From Gracilariopsis chorda (taxonomy: Eukaryota > Rhodophyta > Florideophyceae > Gracilariales > Gracilariaceae), in contig NBIV01000567.1 of assembly GCA_003194525.1 (NCBI GenBank), positions 1 to 22,517 on the forward strand: a DNA stretch of 22,517 bases, read 5' to 3'. The notes below the pieces were generated by a model. The model did no database searches. It was not told where the DNA came from and worked only from the letters and a program-made list of their open reading frames with translations. A program made the translations under genes and the position numbers. Below, one piece after another: positions 1-9,402 of the stretch. Position 1 is the stretch's first letter. Each line of letters starts with the position of its first letter.

Positions 1-168
1 AACAATGGCCAAAGTGAGGGTGACGGAAATGGTCATTCTGGAGACTCAGCGGCTCAACATAGTGCTATCGCTCTGCCTCCGCTTGGAGGCGCAGGTGCCA
101 TGGTGCAAGTATTTGGGTTTTTTGAGGCCACACGCGTCATCTCTCTTTCAAGGAAGCTGAGAACGTAG
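1..168 (+). CDS. Possible 3' end of an unknown gene, cut by the window edge
   Basis: Frame 1 is open from the first base to a TAG at 166-168. The translated piece is rich in Gly, Ser, Ala and His at first (residues such as GHSGDSAAQH) and ends in a short charged tail. This composition suits the C-terminus of a low-complexity region, but 55 codons with no recognisable domain could be chance. A good splice-donor match, GAG then GTAAGT, lies at 181-189, just past the stop, so the true exon structure may differ. I do not recognise the protein. Confidence 0.2.
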   Translation, partial: NNGQSEGDGNGHSGDSAAQHSAIALPPLGGAGAMVQVFGFFEATRVISLSRKLRT

Positions 169-773
169 GCGAGTTTTGATGAGGTAAGTAAATTGAGCAG
201 CGCTTCCGGTGCAATGTGTGCTGTGCCAGAGGCACTTTGCGTCGTTTTGTGTATCAGAAAAGTGTGCATGGTATACTTTGAAAAGCGCTCTCATTATCTT
301 GTACTTGCAAGTGTTTGCAAAACTGTTTCCAAGTAGAACAATGCCGTATGACGATTGCTGAAAGCTCAGCCTAAAGCCAGTTCTTTCCGAGACCATTATT
401 CTGCTCCACAACCTGGCACGTCGAATTCGGTGCCAAGAGAGCAGTATTCAGCCAAGCGTCCCCCTTCCACTCGTACTTGCATTTCTACCTGTTGCACGCT
501 CTCAGAAACGTGCCTTGCAACCACCCGCAACGCATTAGCACTCTGCGCCGAATTTGTGTGACTCAGGCGGAGTCTAATCAAGCGTGACGTTCACGCTCAA
601 AACGAGTGAATACTTTACAATTTTTAAAAAAAGCGGCTGTAAAATCGAAGTAAGAGAGACCCTTATTGACCCCTATTCAAACACAGGTCCAAACAGCGGT
701 CCAGTCTGTTGACAGATCCCATCTCACATCTTCCAACCATGATCACTCTAGTTGAAAACAGCCATCCTAATAC
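169..773. other. Stretch without a supportable gene
   Basis: Short ORFs occur on both strands but none has a recognisable domain or a convincing start. The part near 600-640 is AT-rich with A and T runs. I looked here for the left terminal inverted repeat of the PIF/Harbinger element and for the missing N-terminal part of NOT1, and found neither. Confidence 0.5.
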
Positions 774-2054
774 TTGGGCAAACGAATCACCTTTTTCCGC
801 ATGCATCCTATCTTCATATCCGTTATTCTACATGGCACGCGTCGAAGATCAGCGCTTAATCACGTTGGATTACACACTGCAAAACTCATTTCCTGTAGAA
901 AGTTTTCTACAAAATCGCACGTTCCACCATCTTTAACTCGTCAAGGCATCACTTTCGAGTCATTACCAACTTTTTGAGCGACAACACGTTCAAGCGTAAC
1001 TATCGCATGAGCCGTAAATCTTTTTACAGACTGGTGCGCTTGCTCTCTCCTCTCATATCAAAAAATGAAGAGATGGGAAGACGATCTGGACGTCCAACCA
1101 TTTCTGTGGAAATGCGACTAGGCATAACTTTGAGTAGACTTGCAGGTGGGTCGTTTGATACGATACATCAATTGTTCCGAACGCAACGTTCGACTGTGTT
1201 TAGTGTTTTCAAAGAAACGTGCAACGCATTGTCTAACATACTAACCCTTCCCGGAATTCCCGACCAGTTGGAAGCACTAGAAGAACTTTCAAACGGATTC
1301 AAACTATCTAGGTCACAAGTCAGCCCATTCACTGGCTGCATCGGAGCAATTGATAGAAATTTCAATTGAGATAAAGCCACCTAAGTTCAACGCTCCGAAA
1401 TATTGGTGCCGAAAGGGTTACTACGCCATACCTGTTCCGGCAGTGGTAGACTCTGGGGGCAGATTTTTATTTGCTTCTGCAAAATGCGTTGGGTCTACTC
1501 ATGACTCTTTGGCGTATGCCTCTACAAAACGTTCGGAGTATCTGAATAGCCGAACCTCCCAGTAGAATTTTGGATTGTTGGGGATGAAGCATATGTCTGT
1601 ACTGATAATCTTATTAAACCAATAGCGGCTTCACAGGTTTCTTATTGGTATGAGAAATCGTTTAACTTTTTCTTGTCTTCCTTGCGCATTCACGTTGAGC
1701 AGGCTTTTGGAAGGTTAGTTGCAAGATGGAGGATATTGCAGATCGTCTGAACTATTCGGTGAGTATAAGCGCAAGCCTTATTATATTATGCATGAAGCTT
1801 CAGAATTTTTGCATCGATGAAGGCGAAGAAAAGCTGCGGTCGTTTTCTGTACGAGAAATCGAAGACTTGGACAAGGATGTTCTACACTGGTATGGTATCT
1901 GTAAGGAAAGCATTGGTATGATGGCATCTACCGAAGATGAAAGGCCTTCTAGTTTACTGGTGGCACGGTCTACTATGAAACGGAGCGAAATGTCGAAATC
2001 GTGCGACGCCGAAATCTTCGCCGCCCAGAATTGACAGGAGTACCGGTGCTTTGA
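774..2054 (+). pseudogene. PIF/Harbinger transposase fossil (HARBI1-like, DDE_4 nuclease)
   Basis: The coding signal moves through frames 0, 2, 0, 2, 1 and 0, so no intact protein is made. Family marks appear in order: an N-terminal helix with RMSRKSFYRLVRLLSP near 1006; GCIGAID near 1340, holding the first catalytic Asp; a block near 1390-1510 ending in GSTHDS, holding the second; GDEAYV near 1581, as in the family's third acidic region; and VEQAFGRLVARWRILQ near 1697, the usual C-terminal block. A basic tail (RRRNLRRPELTG) ends at TGA 2052-2054. The first frame change is at the T5 run near 972 and the second lies next to the first Asp. Such enzymes cut and paste DNA in the nucleus, usually into TTA/TAA targets. 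I could not find terminal inverted repeats or the Myb-like partner ORF beside it. The family call is firm; the exact start is not. Confidence 0.85.
774..2054 (+). mobile_element. Remnant of a PIF/Harbinger DNA transposon
   Basis: This is inferred from the decayed transposase that fills it. The limits given are those of the coding remnant because no terminal inverted repeats or TTA target duplications could be recognised by eye. With so many frame changes it cannot move by itself. Confidence 0.6.
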
Positions 2055-2199
2055 TGAGCATTGATAAGAAAATTGGTGTTGGTTGAATGCTCAGGTTCGT
2101 ATGCATCACTCAACACTACTTCCGTTTTTGTTATCTGACAGAAATTGACTTCATTTGTCTTTGCGCTCCCCGAACAGTGTAATGCTCTGCCATTTATAC

Positions 2200-2417
2200 A
2201 AGAGCACCCCAGCGAGTCTCTTCGAACCGCTTTTTCCCAGATTACTTGGATCCTCACATGCAAGAACTAAAGCGCGATCAAATTCTTCGGTTTCAGGGAG
2301 AAGGATAGCCGCAAAGACTTCAGCTGTGAAGCACCCCGCAAAGCCACTAATGTTGATTGCTACGCCGCGTCTGCGCATGGCTTCCTCGGCTGGACTTCTG
2401 GCTCTCCTTTTTCCTCC
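2200..2417. repeat. Copy A of a diverged direct repeat (partner at 5850-6066)
   Basis: This segment aligns with 5850-6066 along its length. The best core is CTTCAGCTGTG.AGCACCCC followed by GCAAAGCCACTA.TG.TGA, with only a few mismatches. Both copies end in a pyrimidine-rich run, CTCTCC(T/C)TTTTC-like, followed closely by AAG or GAAG. Flanks outside the copies do not match. Differences fall on all codon positions, so the similarity does not look like selected coding sequence. It could be a short interspersed repeat, an introner-like intron, or a duplicated piece of NOT1 itself. Confidence 0.6.
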
Positions 2418-2421
2418 ATGA

Positions 2422-5400
2422 AGTCCAGCCAGCGTTAATGGGTACGGTTCCGGACACCATCCCAATCAGCAAAATAACAAGTCCCCTGTTTCAGGAGAAG
2501 TTGAACTTTCAACCCAAGAAGTACTGGAGCGATTTAACTCTATTTATCCTCAACTTGTGTCGGAAGTGGAGCTGGTGACCACGGCGACTTCTTGTTCAAG
2601 CGGGAATTGCGAGTATGTGAAAAAAAGACCCGACAACATTACGGACTGCGCTATCTATAAGTTTAGATATGCAAATCCTGCCAGATTTACTGGCTAGTAA
2701 CATGTTGGTGGACTTCTCTCTGGAACTCGCCATGCTGGCATATCAAGAAAACGTCCTCAAGTTAGGAAGTTTGTTGATGGAGTTTCTTACCTCTCGAGGA
2801 GCTCAGGCTGCATCATCCGTTGTTGTTTGCATTGCGCACAAAGCTCTTCTTGAACCCAGCGCATCCAGACAGCTGTCAGTTGATGCTGTATGCATCATTC
2901 TTCGATGTCTTATTAATTGGGTTAGACGCTCCCACGCGAACCAAGGCAAGGAATTTGTTGAAGATTTTCAGGACGTTTACAAAGTGTTCGGTCGACTTGA
3001 TCCGAGAATATCTGCCTTGGCTCAGTCATCTGATACTGGGAATGCTAAAGTTGCTCGGGGAAGCGAAATTCCCACTGTGGCACCATCAAATCAGTCCGAC
3101 GCCGCTTTAACTGTGGCGGTGATCTTACTTCCAACAACACCTGGTTCAAGCGGTGCTTTGACTGCATTCCTTCCGTACATAGAGAAAGAAACCGAGGTTT
3201 TATTTCAGAAGCTGTACCAAGGTGAACTTTTGCCAGATCAGGCTGTCGACATTCTGCGACGTATGAAAGCGTCCAACGTTCGAAAAAGATATGCAGGTAT
3301 TCAATTGTTTGCTGCATAGGCTTTTTGACGAGTATAGATTCTTCAAAGATTATCCTGATCGTCAGCTGAAGATAACTGGGGTTGTGTTTGGATCTATAAT
3401 TCAGTATGGTCTTATTGCGGGCGGGCTACTCGGTCTTGCAGTTGGTTGTGCGCTAGATGCCCTAAGAACCGTCGAATCTGCTCCACATCCAGTTGGGAGA
3501 CTCACTGAGTTTGGCTTATGCGCTTTAGAACGCTTTGAAACTCGTTGCTATAAGTGGCCTCAGTTCTGTTCTCATATGCTGGAGCTGCCGAGGCTAGAAG
3601 ATATTGCACCAGGGCTTATCGGTGAGGTTCAACAAGCTCTCGATATCAATGGAGCTGTGATTCCCAGTGCTGTTGAAAAGAAGATAGGCCTTGCAGAAAT
3701 GGACAGGCAAACAATTATTGAACCAATCCACTCAACTGAGGGAGGAGTTCCCATTGTGTCACTCTTCCGAAATCCTGCAGCAGATGCTGACGCTGTTGGC
3801 AAACTTGTTGAATGTCCTCCTCTTTCTGCGAGCACTACTCTGGTGAAACGAAGAAGTGTTTCTTCTACGCCATTGGGGTCATCTCCAACGGGTGGAGTTG
3901 ATGGCCCACTTGGACTCACTCATTTGGATTTATCGAACCTTCTTGTTCTATCTGCTGATGAAGCAAGTCTAGTAATTGTACCTGAAGAAATCACCCAGGA
4001 CAAAATGAAGTGCGTTTTCAACAACTTGTCTCAAGTAATGGTGGACGAGAAAGTAATGGAGATGCTAGCGATACTCAAGCCCGAATTCTTCGATTTCTTT
4101 GCGGTCTACTTTGTTGTGAAACGCGCGTCATTGGAAGCGAACGTCCATAATATCTACGTCGACTTATTGGAGAGGATGTCGGAAAAGACTATGTCTTTGC
4201 TTCCTCTAGTTTGCCGAACGACCTACAAGCGAGTTAATGTTTTGCTGGCTGTTGATAGGTCAAAAACGTCGGCAGACCGGGGAATGTTGAAGAGCCTTGG
4301 AAGTTGGATAGGGTCCCTTACGCTGGCCAGAAACAAACCTATTCTCCGTCGTGAACTAAATCTGAAAGAAGCCCTCCTAAACGCGTACTCGAACGAAAGA
4401 CTTACAACAGTGATTCCTTTGGTTGCAAAAGTATTAGAAGCATGTCGAGATTCCAAGATCTTTAAGCCTACTAATCCGTGGGTACGAGGCGTGCTAAGCT
4501 TAATGAAAGAAATATACTCCCTCGCAGATTTGAAGTTGAACATGAAGTTCGAATTGCAGATACTTTCAAAGCAGATTGGTATTGACTTGAATAGAATTGT
4601 ACCATAAGGTCTTCTGAGGTCACGAACCACTCCTGACAAGACTCAGAATCCAGATTTCGCGACGAAGAAAACAAGTGCGTCACCACCACAAACATCTCCA
4701 ACAGCCACTTCATCGTCTTCTCCCGACGTCCGGCGTAGATACACTGAAGGAGTCGTTGGCTCAAGATCTGCTGCACCCATCTTTACGCTCTCCGAACAGC
4801 GCAATGGTCTGCCGTCTTTGTCGAAGCCACTGCCTGCTGGCCCAAGTGCTTCTGGTGGTCGTTTGAACATGAACCATAATCTTCTTTCAGCCAAGATAGG
4901 TGCACTAGCGCATGAATCTGTCGGGAACATCTCAAATACGCTGCAGGGTGCATCGATTTCTTCCAGTATGGTCGGTTCCTCGCAAGGTCAGAGAAATCCA
5001 TTGCACCTGCAGGACACACAGAGTACAATGGGTATCAGGATGGTGCCAATAAGTTCATCTTATTGGACTGAGAGTTCTGTTGGTGCTCCGGAAATGCTTG
5101 TAGCAAATTTTTCGCAGCTGGTGACTGTCAGTGCTTCATCGGGCCTGCTGGAGTCTTCTCCGAACTTGAAACGACTGATTCCAATAGCGATTGGTCACGC
5201 AATCAGGGAAATCATTCAACCTGTCGTCGAGAGGAGTTGCGCTATCGCATACTTGACGACGAAGGAGCTCACATCAAAGGACGTTGCCAATGAGCATGAT
5301 CTTGGCAAAGTCAGGAGAGCAGCAATGCAAATGGCGCAACAGCTAGCAGGGTCTTTGGATTTGGTGACGTCCAAAAAAACCATTAAGGGTATCTATGGGA

Positions 5401-8336
5401 AACCGGCTTTGTACGGTTTTGAGTCCCAGTGTCGTTGCAGACCAGAACCTGATAGAACAAACAGCGCAAGTGATTTGCAAAGCTAACCTTGACATTTGTT
5501 GCGCCGTTATCGAGCGTCATGCGAAGAAAAAGCAGCACGGGACTTAAACGAAAAGATTGGGTCTGCGTTTGCCAACAGACGGCAATCAAGTTCTGCGTAC
5601 ACCTATGGTATGATCCCGGGACCAGAATTGTATTCAGTGTACAATGAATTCTCGAGAATTCATTGGACGGGTGTCGGATCACAATTTGTTACACCGGCAT
5701 CTACTTCCCAGCCATATCCTACGGCCAGTCAACCCCCGTTATCTAACTCTGCCAATTTTACACCAGGGGTTACCGGTTTTAATCAATCCAGCTCTGTCTC
5801 TTCAGGCCATTTCATACCTGAGCAAAGATCTGGTACTGCTAATCAGGACGCGAAAGCGTCTCATCGATTCTCTTCGACTCGCCCGGCTCCAAGAGTACTT
5901 GGCTCCTCACAAACAAGAACCGAAGTGTCGTCGAATCTTTCGGTTTCAGAAAGAAGGGTACCTGTGACGACTTCAGCTGTGGAGCACCCCGCAAAGCCAC
6001 TATTGATGATTGCTACTCTGCGTCCGCGCTTGGCTCCCTCTTCGGCTATTTCGGCTCTCCTCTTTCGAAGAGGATTCTAATATGTATCGTGAAGCTTATG
6101 TCCTCATTTTGGAAAGTCTTTGTGAATCTTGTCGGAGATTGTCGAAGGAGCTTGCTACCTGGTTGGCGTTTTCTGAAGAACGAAGAAAGCTCAATCTAGA
6201 ATGTATTTTGGAACTCCTCAGACCTGGCTCTCCACTCAGCAAGACCAGCTATGATGACATTCTTGCAAAAGCTATAGACAATGCTAGAAACGTGACAGCA
6301 CTGGATTTCGCTTGTTCCCTTGTACGGAAAGCAGTTATTGAGGAGCCATTGGCTACTGCAGGTGACTTTTATCTAACACTTGAAGATATTTTGAAAGTCG
6401 CACGGACGCAAAACACCGCGAATACGTCTATGACCGCAGATGAACTACTCGCACTCGTAGACGCTGCATGAACCGTCGTTCACAAAGCAGACGCAACACA
6501 CGGATCGGGTAGTACAAACACTGAGGCCAACACGACTTCAATAAGACATTTAAAAGACCCAGAAAATATCGATCTCATGGGTTCAAGGAAAGTAGTCGCG
6601 CAAGTTCTTCTTGAGTGGCACCGAGTCTTGACTGCTGATGTTAATCGATAAATTCTAGACAAAGCGGTTATGAATTTCACGGAACAGGCACGTGCAAGTC
6701 TCTTGGCGACAACTGACACCGTAGAGAAATTCTTCCAAGTAGCTGTGGAGATCGTGACCACAGCGACCTCTCTGCTTCAGGAGTCTATAGCGAGCGAATC
6801 AGGAATATCAACTGATATTATTGAGGCACCCTACATCTCAGTTGAGAGTCTGATATGTATGCTGAGCACACTCTGTCATATGGACAAAGTTGGATCCGCT
6901 TCTAAGAAAATCAAGGGGGTGCATTTACTCTGCCATTTCTACGTCACTGTTGCGAAAGATATGCTAAAGCGATGCAGCAAAGGGATCTGAGGGCAAATTC
7001 TCATACACTAACTGGTATAATGGCTCAGTTTTCAGTTGGCTTGAATTTGAAGGAACGGAGCGGCACAGATGACTTTGAACCGACTATTGATCAGTTGTCT
7101 ATAGCGTTCTTCCATAAGCTTCAGGGCATTTCTTCGAAGACAGAAGCTATAAAGTTCCTAGATGACGAGGAAGACGGTCTGTTCCGATGGGTACGTGATC
7201 TTTGAAGCCTAACACTTGAAGATGCAGAAGTCAATCTTGACAGTCTTTCCGTTCAAGGAGGACTAGTAGGCGTCCTAAGCTTATTTTCGCCGTCAAGGAT
7301 ACCCCCGTTTGCATTCTACTGGCTACAACTCCTAGAAAACAAAGAATTATTCCCGAGTCTACTTTCTGTTAAGAACGTGAATGGTGGGCCTTTGTTTCGG
7401 CATTTGCTTCTTTCGTTTCTTCAGTTCATCTCTGGATATCTGAAAAACTCTACTGAACCGCTCTCAATGGTGGTTCGAACGCTTTACAATGGATTGCTGA
7501 GAGTGTTGTTAGTTGTGGTTCATGACTTTCCGGAGTTCTTGTGCGCATATCACCTGGACTTCTGCAATGTTATACCTAGTAGCTGGGTTCTGCTTCGTAA
7601 TTTGGTTCTGTCGTCGTTTCTGAAACAAATGCGCCTTCGTGATCCGTTCGCCCCTGATCTGAACGTGAAGAGACTACCGAAAATGATGAATCCTCCCTTA
7701 ATACTATCTAACTTTGTGACTCCGTTACAGGGTAGTGGCATGAAAGGGGTGATTGATACGTACTTTAAATCGAGTGGAAGGTTCAGTGGGCAAGGGATGT
7801 CACTTGATCTTGTGAAGTATATCCGCTTCACTGGTGACAAGGGACAGACCAGGTACAATCTTACCGTACTCAATTCTTTGATCGTGTATCTGTCCCAGAG
7901 TGCTACTTCCGGTTCCGGTGACCGTGATATCTTGAACAGGCCTTCTACGTATATCATTCGTTTCTTTACTTTTCAACTCGACTTCGAGGGGCAAACACAT
8001 CTTTTCAATGCACTTACAAACCAACTGCGTTTCCCCAACAGTCACACTATGTACTTCAGGAATGTGATCGTCATGTTATTCCGCGAATATAGTAGCGAGT
8101 GGGTGAAGGAAGAGATTGCGAAAGTGCTGATCGAGAGGGTAATTGCGAACAGACTACCACCGTGGGGACTACTAAGTACGTTTGTTGAGCTGCTGAAGAA
8201 TCCTGATTACAACTTTTGGAACTGCTCGTTCGTGACTTGTGCGCCTGAAAATGAGGACCAGTTTCAGAATGTTTCAAAGCATTGCAGGGCGCCTTCATTT
8301 CAGAATAGACGCCAATCGCTGGTGTCTGTGAAGTAG
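2422..8336 (+). pseudogene. NOT1: NOT1, scaffold of the CCR4-NOT complex: 5'-truncated, multiply broken copy
   Basis: NOT1 binds CAF1/CCR4 deadenylases, CNOT9 and NOT2/NOT3 to control mRNA decay. Similarity to metazoan CNOT1 runs through: a HEAT-type stretch (LELAMLAYQENVLKLG, 2720-2765); the TTP-binding region (FNCLLHRLFDEYRFF, 3302-3346); the CAF1-binding MIF4G (FNNLSQ near 4018, LARNKPILRRELNLK near 4325, NPWVRGVL near 4474); the CNOT9-binding DUF3819 region (IQPVVERSCAIA near 5214); and the C-terminal NOT domain (LRVLLVVVHDFPEFLCAYH near 7498, NQLRFPNSHTMYF near 8020, PPWGLLSTFVELLKNP near 8157). The C-terminus is complete. The N-terminal part, several hundred residues in CNOT1, is absent. 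In-frame stops: TAA 4605, TGA 6469, TAA 6649, TGA 7203. Frame changes occur near 2628 (A7), 3285 (A5), 5375 (A7), 5530 (A5), within 5850-6066, and near 6970. It is either a pseudogene or an error-rich assembly of a real gene. Confidence 0.9.
5850..6066. repeat. Copy B of the diverged direct repeat, inside NOT1
   Basis: This is the partner of the segment at 2200-2417. It sits where NOT1 changes from frame 0 (ending in a Ser-rich linker) to frame 1 (resuming at MYREAYVLILESL, 6081). CNOT1 has a helical stretch at this point which is not seen here. The copy ends in a pyrimidine-rich tract (CTCTCCTCTTTCGAAG), as an intron 3' end would. No GT donor is shared with copy A, so splicing is only a possibility. 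Confidence 0.55.
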
Positions 8337-8710
8337 GGCGGACAACCATGGCTAGAGAGAACTAGTATTAGCGTAAAGCATTTCTCATTGTATACATTGT
8401 AGAAGGCCTATCCTATAGCCCTAACTATCAACAACGTGGGACATAATTACCAAGCACTAGAATAGGCAAGATATTCCGCAGGAAATCCCAACTGCAAGTT
8501 ATCATTTTCATACGTGGTGAATGTTCTTTACCACGATGTGGACACCATTGGTACAGGAAGCATTGATATCTCTACTCCCCAGCCAAACATTGGACCTCGT
8601 TACGGATTTGATCCACATCATCATTCACCCAGCAGTAAAGCAGTATTATTCGCCAATCTTGTTATGCTATACTCCCATTTCGCCCGAAGAGTCACTCGTC
8701 GAGTGTAACG
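8337..8710. other. NOT1 3' flank without a supportable gene
   Basis: An ATG-started frame of 85 codons lies at 8521-8778 on the plus strand, beginning MFFTTMWTPL. It matches nothing I recognise and overlaps the end of the broken minus-strand ORF at 8711-9357. It may be chance. No clear poly(A) signal was identified. Confidence 0.4.
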
Positions 8711-9357
8711 CTATTGTTCATGCTGACCATTCCATGGAACATCATAATCTCTGCAGCGATTCCGGGCTCTCTCCATAAAGGAGGTATGATCTCCTTGTTC
8801 CCGGATGGACTTCTGCATATCATCTGGGAGGCTACCTATGGCTCTTTCAGCAGTTCAAGAGATAAAGTCCTGCTCAGGTTCAATGAACGTAGCCAACGTG
8901 TTTAGCAAAGCTGCCTCAAAAGAAATGAATAAACCAAGAGCAAAGTTAGTCTGTCTGTATCTCACTGACTCCCATGTACCTTCAACTTCTTTTTCCTGTT
9001 TCTCCAAGCGACTTGTAATCTTCGAGACGACACAGCGACCAACTCGAACCGTGTAGGTAGATGAACGAACACCATCAGATTCATGGATTCCCAACTTGGG
9101 TTCTGCGGCAGAAAGAGTGGCTGAATAACGCATGGCGACAACTCCAGTGAAGCTCTCCAAAAAACTACAAGAAGCCGAAAAACGTGGCTTAAGTTCCTCT
9201 CTTGGATCGCGTCAAACCTAGCGAAACGAAATCGAACCCGGTATAGATAGAATGCAAGCAGTAGCAGAACCAAAAAATGCGTGGCCACCACAACCACCTC
9301 CCCAAATACCCCCGAAACCACCATCAACACCAATATCTCCAACAACACCACACACAC
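8711..9357 (-). pseudogene. Unknown minus-strand gene remnant
   Basis: Read on the minus strand, 9160 to 8711 gives a coherent mixed-charge, helix-rich sequence (SKITSRLEKQEKEVEGTWES, then FALGLFISFEAALLNTLATF). It is interrupted by a TGA at 8855-8857, after which the same frame continues (AIGSLPDDMQKSIREQG) to a TAG at 8711-8713. Upstream, another frame (9357 to about 9160) has two strongly hydrophobic runs that would be membrane segments if real. However, an alternative frame of the same DNA is Gly-rich, so the hydrophobicity may come from GT-rich sequence. I do not recognise the family. The remnant follows the minus-strand gene at 9403-11011 by about 45 bases and could be part of the same transcription unit or element. 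Confidence 0.35.
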
Positions 9358-9402
9358 CAGCCCTTAATGATAACAAAAGTAAGTCAAAAGGCAGTAGAGA
9401 AA

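Noticed and set aside
600..720. Left terminal inverted repeat of the PIF/Harbinger element
   Set aside because: A TTA followed by TTGACCCC near 662 looked suitable, but no inverted partner was found after 2054.
2151..2465. Minus-strand ORF of 104 codons over repeat copy A, with a similar reading in copy B
   Set aside because: Both strands stay open in several frames, and differences between the copies do not favour third codon positions, so protein coding is not supported.
3283..5532. Programmed frameshifting at the A runs in NOT1
   Set aside because: NOT1 is not known to need frameshifting, the shifts go in different directions at different runs, and in-frame stops are present as well. Decay or sequencing error is simpler.
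4605..7205. Stop codon reassignment as the cause of in-frame stops in NOT1
   Set aside because: All three stop codons (TAA, TAG, TGA) occur inside coding blocks across the window, and true gene ends use TAG, TAA and TGA too. Frame changes occur in the same genes, which reassignment cannot explain.
8962..9357. Membrane protein with two transmembrane segments on the minus strand
   Set aside because: The hydrophobic run comes from GT-rich DNA that reads as Gly-rich in the next frame; the frame lacks an ATG start and family similarity. Kept only as part of a low-confidence remnant.
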